A stretch of 39,938 bases of DNA from Acidobacteriota bacterium. GTDB taxonomy: Bacteria; Acidobacteriota; Terriglobia; Terriglobales; Acidobacteriaceae. The position numbers were made by a program, and so were the translations under genes. Under the pieces are notes generated by a model, which was given only the letters and a program-made list of their open reading frames with translations, made no database searches and was not told the DNA's origin. The stretch covers positions 1-39,938 of the forward strand of contig JARLGI010000080.1 of assembly GCA_031296115.1 (NCBI GenBank), read 5' to 3'. Below, in pieces: positions 32,546-39,938 of the stretch (positions are counted from its first letter, which is position 1; each line of letters opens with the position of its first letter).

Positions 32546-35152
32546 CTACCGGCTGCGCGCCACGATCAGCGTCATGTCGTCCGCCTGTTCGCCCTGGCTG
32601 AACTGCTGCACGGTAGCGACAACGGTATTCAGAATCTCTTCGGCTGATCGCGTGGTATCCGCCCGGGCTGCGTCCACCAGGCGCTCTTCGCCGAATTCTT
32701 CATCCTCGTGGGGACCGGCTTCCGAAATGCCATCGGTGTAAATGATAAGAACGTCGCCCGGCGATAATTGCGTTTCCACCACTGTGCACTCCCATTCCTC
32801 AAAGAGTCCCAGCACGGTGGCGGTGGCCTCCAGGCGTTCCACGTCTCCGTTGTTGCGGAGCAGGAGGGGAGGATTGTGGCCGCAGTTCGCGTAGCGCAGG
32901 CTGCGAGTCTCGTCCTCGTAAACCGCGAAGAAGGTGGTGGCGTAATTGTTGTTTTCGGTGTTCAGGAAAAACAGGTGGTTGACCGAGCGCAATAGCCGGG
33001 GTATGTCCTCCAGCGCCAAAGCGTACTGGCTGCGCAAGTTGGCTTGCAGGTTCGCCATCAGCAACGCGCCGGAGATGCCCTTGCCGGAAATGTCGGCCAG
33101 CACCAACCCAAGGCGTCCGGAACCGAGATCGAGGAAGTCGTAGTAGTCGCCGCCGACGGCCCGCGTCTGGATGCACCTGCCGGCGCAGTCCAGGGTCCGC
33201 AATGACGGCGCCTGCTGCGGCAGCAATCGGCGTTGCACCTGCCGCGCAATCTGCATTTCCTGATCGGCGCGGCGCTCGGCCTCCATACTGTCCGCCATTT
33301 TTTTCGCCAGCGTGATGCTGCGCATGGCGATGCCGGCCTGACTGGCGACGGAGGCCAGCAGTCGCTTGTCGGTCGCCGAATACGGTTCCTCGGAGAGCCG
33401 CGGTCCGAGAATGATTGCACCCTGCAACTCTCCTTCACTGGAGCCACGAACCGGAACCAGGCATTCCGGATGCAACACTTCAATCGGCATGCCGCTCACG
33501 TCCTCCGGATACACCTCCATCGGCGTGGAGCGCTCCGCCAGCATGGCAACTGCCGCCGCTTTAGGCGAGACCGACTGCGCTTCCGCCGGCGGGCAGCCGG
33601 CATAAGCGAAGTATTGTCCGCGCCCGTCGTCCAGGTAGATGTACAGCGACTGCGGATGCAGCGCGCTCTGGATGTTCTGGTAGAGCAGATCGGCCAGCCC
33701 TTCGCGGCTGCTCACAGTCAGAGTTTTTGCGGCGAGTTCCTCTAGGATTTGCTGGGCATCATACGAACTGCGGAAGAAGGCGCGGTCCAGCCGCGTTCGC
33801 ACCCGGCGATGGACCTGCGTCGCCCCCGAGATCACGAGTACCCCGAAGGTAGCGCCAATGGGAATGGCGGCCTTCGAGCCGGCGGAGAAGTAACGCGAGA
33901 ACGCCTGCGCGAACCACAGTGTTGCTCCGACCGAGACGGCCAGAATGAGAAACAGGAATCCGCGCTCGACAACAAAATAACGCGCGCTGCGCTTCAACAA
34001 CACCGGGATGTCCAGGACCCGGTGTTTCACCACGGCATAGGCGAAGGAGAGAGGAAACAGGAACAGCAGAATCACCTTGGCAAAATTCAGCCAAAAGGAA
34101 AGTTGAACATGGAAAGCTTCCTGCGCGAGCGCGATAACGGCAGCGGGCGTGACCCCGACGACGGTGCCCCAGAAAATCACTTTGAGCTTGCGCCGGTCGT
34201 CCACGCTGGAGACGCTGAACATATTGCACAGCAGGGAAATGAGCCCCAGAAAAACCGACCCGTAAACCACGACGATTCGGGCAATCTCGGCGATGCGGTC
34301 GGGCAACACCGCGAGAACAAAGGGCAATGCCCGAGAGTCGCCGTGCCGGTAACCTCCAAGGCTCAAACAGATGCCGATGACCAGCAGTGCCCACTTCAGC
34401 CAGGGAACTTTGCGGTCAATCGGGGAGCGCGTGGGGAACACCGCGAAGAAGAAATAGAAGAGTTCGGCGAGGACGCTGCCCCCAACGGTACTGTAGGCGA
34501 ACAGGAAAGACCGAAGATGGGGCGGCTCCGGGGTAACTTCGTTTGGCAAGCCCGCGGCCGTGATGAAGGTCGCTAATACCAGCGCCAGCAGCCACGCATT
34601 GCGGTCTTCCACCCGTAGAAACAGGACCGCCAATCCCACGATGAGAAAGAGCAGCGGGTACGACCCCAGGATCTGGTCCGCGACCGTGCGGGCGATGGTC
34701 TTGGTGTCGCCCGTACCTTGCCGGGCGCGGAACCGAGGCGTGATCACCAAGGGTTGTGATTGTCCTGGCCGCTGCAGGGTGAGGGTCACCGTGTCTCCAG
34801 GTTGCGCGCTTCGCCAGATGCGTAACAACAAGTCACTCCACGCCGACGCCGAATCTGCGCTGCTTCCGTTAATAGCTACGATGCGATAGTTCGCTTTCAT
34901 CCCGGACTTTTCCGCCGGGCTGTCCGGGTGCACGCTCTTAATCTCAATGCCGGCAGACGAGTAGGATTCGTCAAAGCCGATTTCGACCTGCGGCTGCGGC
35001 GGGGCGGGCTGGCGAACGTAGTACATCCACGCCGCGCTGTAGAGGATCGTGGCCGCGGCAAAGAGGACAGCGGCAGTGTAGAGAAAGGGCCGATAGCTGC
35101 GCTTGGGCGCTTTGCTGGTATCTTCGCGAGTTTGGAGTGCTGTATTCGCCAT
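32546..35152 (-). CDS. Membrane sensor phosphatase: TM-PDZ-multi-TM-GAF-SpoIIE (PP2C)
   Basis: This 868-residue inner-membrane protein has domains in order. TM1 (about 24-46) precedes a periplasmic PDZ-like domain (about 55-145, GIEIKSVHPDSPAEKSGMKANYRIVAING). A membrane region of about eight helices follows (165-455), then a GAF-type sensor (about 470-620). The C-terminal SpoIIE/PP2C serine phosphatase (about 650-868) has QVQRRLLPQ, AVGGDYYDFL, VLADISGKGISGALLMA, NNNYATTFFAVYE, LRYANCGHNPPLLLR and GDVLIIYTDGISEA, carrying the Mn/Mg-binding Asp residues. Such phosphatases usually act on anti-sigma-factor antagonists or similar phosphoproteins; no anti-sigma factor or STAS gene is adjacent. 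A periplasmic PDZ in the sensor part suggests response to envelope protein state. The target is unknown. Confidence 0.88.
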   Translation of the reverse strand: MANTALQTREDTSKAPKRSYRPFLYTAAVLFAAATILYSAAWMYYVRQPAPPQPQVEIGFDESYSSAGIEIKSVHPDSPAEKSGMKANYRIVAINGSSADSASAWSDLLLRIWRSAQPGDTVTLTLQRPGQSQPLVITPRFRARQGTGDTKTIARTVADQILGSYPLLFLIVGLAVLFLRVEDRNAWLLALVLATFITAAGLPNEVTPEPPHLRSFLFAYSTVGGSVLAELFYFFFAVFPTRSPIDRKVPWLKWALLVIGICLSLGGYRHGDSRALPFVLAVLPDRIAEIARIVVVYGSVFLGLISLLCNMFSVSSVDDRRKLKVIFWGTVVGVTPAAVIALAQEAFHVQLSFWLNFAKVILLFLFPLSFAYAVVKHRVLDIPVLLKRSARYFVVERGFLFLILAVSVGATLWFAQAFSRYFSAGSKAAIPIGATFGVLVISGATQVHRRVRTRLDRAFFRSSYDAQQILEELAAKTLTVSSREGLADLLYQNIQSALHPQSLYIYLDDGRGQYFAYAGCPPAEAQSVSPKAAAVAMLAERSTPMEVYPEDVSGMPIEVLHPECLVPVRGSSEGELQGAIILGPRLSEEPYSATDKRLLASVASQAGIAMRSITLAKKMADSMEAERRADQEMQIARQVQRRLLPQQAPSLRTLDCAGRCIQTRAVGGDYYDFLDLGSGRLGLVLADISGKGISGALLMANLQANLRSQYALALEDIPRLLRSVNHLFFLNTENNNYATTFFAVYEDETRSLRYANCGHNPPLLLRNNGDVERLEATATVLGLFEEWECTVVETQLSPGDVLIIYTDGISEAGPHEDEEFGEERLVDAARADTTRSAEEILNTVVATVQQFSQGEQADDMTLIVARSR

Positions 35153-35255
35153 GGCGGCGGCCCAAGACTATGCCAAGTCTAGTCCATCCGGCGGGCGGAA
35201 TCCCGCGCTGACAACGATGCAGCGGCACAAACGCAAAGCATGTCAGGCCACCGAT

Positions 35256-36674
35256 CTATTTCGGCTTGGCTGGTGCCTTGGCCGGGACCTTCGATGTCTT
35301 CGGCGGTGCCTTGGGATGAGCGTCGTCGTCCACCTGCTGCGCTACTTTGTCCGACTCCAGCGCGAAGGTTGCCATGACTGCGTTGACGGCGAACTGGCCT
35401 CCGTCGGCGGCCAAAGGCAAGTCTTTGATCTCGGGTACCGGCTTGCCTATCTTGTACAGAGTAACGGCGGTCAAGGCCTGATATTTTGCCGGGTCGAGCA
35501 CCACTCCTTTGGGCACAGAGCCTGCCGGCAGCCCGCCAGTGCCAGGGTCTTTCACCTGGTTCGGCGTGGTGTAAAGGATGTAGTCGCACTCTTTGGCGCG
35601 GGCCTCGCTCTCCACGTCTTGCTGCGGTGATTCAGCGTCCAACGGCACCGCTTCCAGTTGATGCCGGCCGATTTCGCTCATCAGGTTCAAGCGAAGACTG
35701 TCGGTGGGCAGCGATTGACCGCTTATGTCTTTGAGCTTGACCACCCCGACGCGCACCACGCCGGCACTCTTGGGCGCGACGGCGGGAGCAGCCGAAGCAG
35801 CGGCCTTGGCAGGGGCGGGGGATTCGGCTTTAGCTGGGGTCGTGCTCGGAGCGGGCGCCATTTCCGTCGCCATCGTAGGTGCGCCGCCCATCATGGCGGA
35901 CATGTCCATGACCTTGCACCCAGGCGGCATCTCGAACAGCGGCGCATCCAACGTCGCCGTGGTTATCTCCAGGACCTCGGTCGTGGTCGCGAAGGTCCCC
36001 TGGTCGGTGCTCATGGTAGTGGTCTGCTTGAGAGGATAGCCCAGCGAGCCGCTGCCGCCGCCTTTCACCACGATGCGGTCATGGCACCGCTCGCCTTGGC
36101 GTCCCATGCCGCATGCCAGCGAGCGCACGTCATCGCCGCAGGAAAACGAGGCCGAAAGATCGGCGTACCAGCCGTCGGTCTCCATCTTCATGTGGGACTG
36201 ATTGCAGGCGTCAGGACTGGACTCCATGACCATCGAGGTCTTGATATGACGGGCCTTGTAGCCCATCATCTCCTGCCGCTCACCGGTGTCGGTGGAGTTG
36301 CGGGTAATGGTGATGACGCCGCCCTTGTGCGGGGCCGTTGGCTCGGCGCTGTCCATGTTCCGTCCCATCTTTCCCATGGCGGACATATCGGGGCAGGAAG
36401 TTTCGCCGCCACCCATGGCCATGACCATGCAGCGGTCGCCGGTGATCGTGATCATGCGTTTCTGATCACACTGGGTGATGCTCACCGCACCGCCGCCGCG
36501 GCCGCCAAAGCTCATGTCGCGACGCTCGCGCGCTCCCTTGATGTACACGGTGCTCTCGGAGCTGTGTCCCATCACGGTCGTGCGGGTTTTGATCTTCAGG
36601 TCAGCGAAAGCAGTAGGCGAGAAAACGGACAGAATAATGGCAAGAGCCAGGAAGTTCCGCGGCAAGCTGTGCAT
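35256..36674 (-). CDS. Exported Met/Cys-rich DUF4412-like protein
   Basis: This 472-residue protein has a signal peptide (about 1-24, MHSLPRNFLALAI ... AFA). A DUF4412-like N-terminal half follows (LKIKTRTTVMG, STVYIKGARERRDM, YKARHIKTSMVMES, DGWYADLS), of the kind found in many secreted acidobacterial proteins. It contains methionine clusters, as in MVMAMGGGETSCPDMSAMGKMG and VMDMSAMMGG, and several scattered cysteines, which could bind copper. An Ala/Pro/Lys linker (about 290-325) precedes a separate C-terminal domain (about 325-450; GVVKLKDISGQSLPTDSLR, ECDYILYTTP) of unknown family. The ATG at 36674 is chosen since GGAGAGAGG lies upstream and it begins the signal peptide. No function is assigned. 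Confidence 0.72.
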   Translation of the reverse strand: MHSLPRNFLALAIILSVFSPTAFADLKIKTRTTVMGHSSESTVYIKGARERRDMSFGGRGGGAVSITQCDQKRMITITGDRCMVMAMGGGETSCPDMSAMGKMGRNMDSAEPTAPHKGGVITITRNSTDTGERQEMMGYKARHIKTSMVMESSPDACNQSHMKMETDGWYADLSASFSCGDDVRSLACGMGRQGERCHDRIVVKGGGSGSLGYPLKQTTTMSTDQGTFATTTEVLEITTATLDAPLFEMPPGCKVMDMSAMMGGAPTMATEMAPAPSTTPAKAESPAPAKAAASAAPAVAPKSAGVVRVGVVKLKDISGQSLPTDSLRLNLMSEIGRHQLEAVPLDAESPQQDVESEARAKECDYILYTTPNQVKDPGTGGLPAGSVPKGVVLDPAKYQALTAVTLYKIGKPVPEIKDLPLAADGGQFAVNAVMATFALESDKVAQQVDDDAHPKAPPKTSKVPAKAPAKPK

Positions 36675-36927
36675 CGCAACGCCTCTCTCCAAGAACCGAT
36701 GCTGTCGGAAAACACTAGTCGGCGCAATTCTAATCAAACCTGGAGCAATACAACAGGCACGTCCTGTCGCGCTGCCGCATAGACGCGATCAGAAGATGCG
36801 TCGCAGCGTTTATTTCCGGCACCATCGCCATTCGCTTCACCGTCCAACGTGACCAGCGTCACCAGACTGTGTGGGATAGGTTACTGACAGGGTACGAGCA
36901 GTCAGTCAAAGTGGGGTTCCTAAGAAC

Positions 36928-36944
36928 TAGACCAGGCAGGTCTA
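36928..36944. promoter_or_regulatory. Inverted repeat upstream of the Rrf2 gene, likely autoregulatory site
   Basis: TAGACC-AGGCA-GGTCTA is a perfect 6-5-6 palindrome ending 16 bases before the Rrf2 start codon. Rrf2 proteins commonly repress their own genes through near-promoter palindromes, so an operator is a reasonable inference; no -10 box was recognised beside it. Confidence 0.5.
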
Positions 36945-36960
36945 ATTAGCAGGAAGTTTC

Positions 36961-37404
36961 ATGCAGATTACCCGTGCCGCCGACTATGCCGTTCGCGTGA
37001 TGGTGCACATGGCGAGTCTGCCGCCGGCCACCAGGGTTCCACGCCATTCCCTGGCACAGGTGACCGAGGCCCCCGATAGCTTCCTCTCCAAAGTCCTGCA
37101 GCAACTGGTCGCTTCCGGCCTGCTGATCTCCCACCGCGGGGCAGGCGGTGGATTCCAACTGGCAGTGCCCGGCGAAGCGGTTTCTTTGCTCGACGTGGTG
37201 GAATGCGTGGACGGTCCGGTGCAACTCAACCTTTGCGTTGGCCACCACCCAGAATGCGCGCGCGAGCCTGCTTGCGTAGTCCATCCTGTCTGGGCGGAAG
37301 CGCAAGCCGCGTTAGTGAAGGTTCTCAACGGCATCTCCATGACGCAATTGGGACGAAGGTCCAATCTGGCGTCCGCCCTAACGGCCACCGAAGCGAAGCA
37401 CTAG
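36961..37404 (+). CDS. Rrf2-family Fe-S transcription regulator
   Basis: This 147-residue winged helix-turn-helix regulator is of the IscR/NsrR/RsrR group. The opening MQITRAADYAVRVMVHMA, the recognition helix region (ITEAPDSFLSKVLQQLVASGLL) and the wing with HRGAGGGFQLA are diagnostic. Three cysteines at 92, 99 and 105 (LCVGHHPECAREPACVV) have the spacing of a [2Fe-2S] or [4Fe-4S] ligand set, so DNA binding likely depends on cluster state, sensing iron, NO or redox stress. The ATG at 36961 directly begins the family N-terminus. A 17-base palindrome lies just upstream. Only a decayed aldo/keto reductase tail follows it, which might mark a lost target gene. The specific signal is not decidable from sequence. 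Confidence 0.9.
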   Translation: MQITRAADYAVRVMVHMASLPPATRVPRHSLAQVTEAPDSFLSKVLQQLVASGLLISHRGAGGGFQLAVPGEAVSLLDVVECVDGPVQLNLCVGHHPECAREPACVVHPVWAEAQAALVKVLNGISMTQLGRRSNLASALTATEAKH

Positions 37405-37411
37405 CACCTTT

Positions 37412-37521
37412 CGTGCTACCAATCGCCTCGAGGAAAACATTGGAGCCGTGGCGTTGACGGCCGATGACCTCCGCGGCATCGATGCTGCCGCTCCAAGATT
37501 ATTAAGGTGGAAGGCTTCCGG
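37412..37521 (+). pseudogene. C-terminal remnant of an aldo/keto reductase, frameshifted
   Basis: Read from 37412, the segment gives RATNRLEENIGAVALTADDLRGIDAAA. After a one-base shift at about 37492 it continues SKIIKVEG. This matches the usual C-terminal tail of aldo/keto reductases (roughly RLEENIGA ... LT-DDL--ID-AASKI-V-G) that I know from the family. Only the last 35 or so residues remain. The catalytic barrel is missing and the left edge lies directly behind the Rrf2 stop codon. It is a decayed relic. The surrounding 37405-37726 holds no other recognisable gene. Confidence 0.6.
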
Positions 37522-37726
37522 AATGTCTCCATCAATGACGAACTTTGGCATGGTTGTTACTTCGCTTCTTGTTTGGAGCAGTCAGGATTCTATCTCAACG
37601 GCCTAGTGCATGCGCGTACGCGCTCACCTGCGACCCGCCCGGTCAAGCCGTAAGCAGCAGAACTCAGACGGCTCCAAAGAAATGAACCGACCCCCGAATT
37701 GGCGCGAAGTATCTATACTTGTGCTC

Positions 37727-38587
37727 ATGCAACCCGACCAAGAGGTCATAAACCGATGGAGCGGCTCTGCTCCATACTGGGAGAAGCACAGCGAAATCAT
37801 TCGGCAGATGTTCGCGCCGATTACGCATGCTCTGGTTGAGGATGCGCGGATTGGAAGTCAGCAGACGGTTCTGGATATTGCTATGGGTCCCGGAGAGCCC
37901 GCATTGAGCGTGGCTACCTTGGTCGGATCTAAGGGCTGGGTGTATGGGATCGATCCGATTCCCGAGATGGTGGAAGCTGCTCGTCGAGCGGCAGACCGTC
38001 TTGGGTTAAAGAACGCACAGTTTGAGGTCGCCTTTGCAGAGCAACTGCCGTTTCCAGCCGACACCTTCGATGCCGTGATCAGCCGCTTCGGCATGATGTT
38101 TTTTCCCTCTCCGGTGGACGCGGTCCGCGAGATGTTGAGAGTGCTCAAGCCCGGGCGAAAAATGGCCTTGGCGGTCTGGCATTTTGCCGAAAGAAATCCT
38201 TTCCACTACACCCTGTCGCAAGTCATCGATCGGTATGTCGAGCCCCCACCGCTTGCCCCGGACTCTCCTGACGCATTCCGCTTTGCCATGCCCGGCAAGC
38301 TGGCGGACGTTTTTGTCGAAGCCGGCGCGATAGCTGTGTCGGAGCGCGTGTTCCAATTCGCCATACAAGTGCCGATCTCGGCAGAAGACTATTGGATGCT
38401 CCGATGCGAGATGTCGGAAAAGCTTCGGGAAAAGATCGCCGTGCTTTCCAAGGAGCAATTGGGTGAAGTGAAGCGCGAGGTAATCGAATCTCTGCGTGAG
38501 TATTCCACGGACGATGGGATAAGTTTCCCGGCTGAGATTCTTATCGTGAGCGGAGCCAAGAGCAGTCCGGCACAGATGAGCCGTTAA
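37727..38587 (+). CDS. SAM-dependent class I methyltransferase (UbiE/Methyltransf_11-like)
   Basis: This 286-residue cytosolic methyltransferase has motif I VLDIAMGPGEPALSVA (binding S-adenosylmethionine), an acidic residue after beta-2 (VYGIDPIPEM), motif II region FDAVISRFGMMFF and post-motif LRVLKPGRKMALAVWH. MGPGEP replaces the more usual CGTGEP. The substrate is unknown; ubiquinone, menaquinone and natural-product methylases share this form, and no neighbour indicates a choice. The start is uncertain. The ATG at 37727 (MQPDQEVINRWSGSAPYW) fits the family but has no ribosome-binding site. A TATACT box seven bases before it would permit a leaderless transcript. Upstream in-frame ATGs at 37610 and 37682 would add low-complexity residues. 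Confidence 0.83.
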   Translation: MQPDQEVINRWSGSAPYWEKHSEIIRQMFAPITHALVEDARIGSQQTVLDIAMGPGEPALSVATLVGSKGWVYGIDPIPEMVEAARRAADRLGLKNAQFEVAFAEQLPFPADTFDAVISRFGMMFFPSPVDAVREMLRVLKPGRKMALAVWHFAERNPFHYTLSQVIDRYVEPPPLAPDSPDAFRFAMPGKLADVFVEAGAIAVSERVFQFAIQVPISAEDYWMLRCEMSEKLREKIAVLSKEQLGEVKREVIESLREYSTDDGISFPAEILIVSGAKSSPAQMSR

Positions 38588-38663
38588 TTGAAATCTGCAG
38601 ACTGAACCCGCTCAGGAGCAACGGGGCAGCCCTTGCGACCTTCAGCAACCAAGAGCGCGAGTC

Positions 38664-38694
38664 TTGATAAAATGTCACATTAGATATAATCTAA
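38664..38694 (+). promoter_or_regulatory. Promoter and PerR-box-like operator of perR
   Basis: TTGATA (38664-38669), 15 bases, then TATAAT (38685-38690) form a near-consensus sigma-70-type promoter. The -10 box lies inside the perfect palindrome TTAGAT-ATA-ATCTAA (38680-38694), similar in size and A/T character to Fur/PerR boxes. Bound protein would block the -10, so autorepression by the PerR-type regulator is likely. The start codon is only 11 bases past the -10 box, so the mRNA may have almost no leader. Confidence 0.7.
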
Positions 38695-38701
38695 ATTCTT
38701 G

Positions 38702-39127
38702 ATGGACGCCGAGGCGATTAAACGGTCCTTGGAAGGCAGCGGGTTGCGGTGCACTCCGCAGCGCTATGCCGTGATCGAATTCTTGATGGAACACAACAGG
38801 CATCCCACGGCTGCGGAAATCTTCGAAGCCGTGAATCGCGTGGATCCGCGCTCTTCAAGGGCCACGACTTATAACAATCTGCGGGACTTGGTGCAGGCGG
38901 GTTTGGTGCGCGAAGTGGCCGTCGAGGGCCGCGCCGCGCGATTCGATGCGAAAGGCATGCGGCATCACCACTTCATCTGCGACCGCTGCGGCAATGTTGA
39001 GGACATTGAGTGGTACGACGTACCCAGGCCTGCCTCGGGTTCCCTCGGTCAGCGGATTCTTCGCGAATGCGAACTCATTTTCCGGGGACTCTGCACCAAG
39101 TGCGCTACGCGGCACGCTTCCCGTTGA
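38702..39127 (+). CDS. perR: Peroxide-responsive repressor, PerR type (Fur family)
   Basis: This 141-residue dimeric repressor has a winged helix-turn-helix (about 14-75) and a metal-binding dimer domain. The structural zinc cysteines are Cys93, Cys96, Cys131 and Cys134 (CDRC, CTKC). Candidate regulatory-metal ligands His34, Asp82, His88, His90 and Asp101 stand exactly three positions below those of B. subtilis PerR (37, 85, 91, 93, 104). The aspartate at the last place, rather than the glutamate of Fur, favours PerR. H2O2 would oxidise the histidines and release DNA. katG starts 132 bases downstream, a classic target. The ATG at 38702 is chosen; a TTG three bases earlier is possible. No Shine-Dalgarno sequence is present, fitting a nearly leaderless message. 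Confidence 0.92.
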   Translation: MDAEAIKRSLEGSGLRCTPQRYAVIEFLMEHNRHPTAAEIFEAVNRVDPRSSRATTYNNLRDLVQAGLVREVAVEGRAARFDAKGMRHHHFICDRCGNVEDIEWYDVPRPASGSLGQRILRECELIFRGLCTKCATRHASR

Positions 39128-39217
39128 GTGTCGTAGGCGTGTGCAGCAAGCGCGGCCGGCGGCGATGGCGCGAGGGGCAAGCCAGAATGGGTTCGTAGTT
39201 CGGCACAGTTTTTTTGA

Positions 39218-39938
<721 letters not shown>

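Overview
This window is about 40 kb of moderately GC-rich bacterial chromosome, mostly housekeeping genes. An acidobacterial source is the best guess. The reasons are the interspersed palindromic intergenic repeats, a secreted glycine-rich protein with a C-terminal block I associate with Acidobacteria, zinc-ribbon/Sel1 and DUF4412-like secreted proteins, and the separate GlcD/GlcE/GlcF subunits. This is inference from gene content; no rRNA gene is present to settle it. There is no CRISPR array, prophage, intact transposon or intact tRNA.

Layout. 1-4.4 kb: a secreted sulfatase (-), a glycine-rich secreted protein (+), a 1.1 kb gene-free stretch holding two tRNA-Ala(GGC)-like fragments, and a small cytochrome c (-). 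4.7-8.6 kb: an aldehyde dehydrogenase, an alanine-type aminotransferase bracketed by repeat elements, and a CpsB/YwqE-type PHP phosphatase. 8.6-12.1 kb (-): a second cytochrome c, a Mn-type superoxide dismutase with a clear terminator, a YdeI-family protein, and a zinc-ribbon/TM/Sel1 protein. 12.5-14.2 kb: a small MerR-type helix-turn-helix protein, then one long reading frame that looks like two genes joined end to end. 14.2-21.1 kb (+): M24 peptidase, accB, accC, thiE and two APC-superfamily permeases, closed by an intrinsic terminator. 21.2-25.0 kb (+): a two-TM K+ channel with RCK domains, the bifunctional NAD(P)HX repair enzyme, tsaE, and a DUF4145 gene broken by two apparent one-base losses. 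25.2-30.2 kb: fabI (-), then glcD-glcE-glcF (+) with stop/start overlaps; glcF seems to begin at CTG. 30.3-36.7 kb (-): a YyaL-type thioredoxin-fold protein, a large PDZ/multi-TM/GAF/SpoIIE-phosphatase protein, and a Met-rich DUF4412-like secreted protein. 37-39.9 kb (+): an Rrf2 Fe-S regulator with an upstream palindrome, an aldo/keto reductase remnant, a methyltransferase, a PerR-type regulator with a palindrome over its -10 box, and the start of katG (cut by the window edge).

How the genes work together. accB/accC and fabI belong to fatty-acid synthesis. glcDEF forms a glycolate oxidase (2-hydroxyacid to 2-oxoacid). sodA, perR-katG and the Rrf2 regulator form an oxidative-stress theme. Nnr and TsaE are metabolite-repair and tRNA-modification housekeeping.

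I did not find a convincing new multi-gene system. The most interesting points are structural: the paired tRNA-Ala fragments flanking an empty segment, the repeats around the aminotransferase gene, the CTG start of glcF, the homopolymer frameshifts in the DUF4145 gene, the decayed aldo/keto reductase tail, the duplicated ribosome-binding region of katG, and the PerR operator/promoter with almost no leader.
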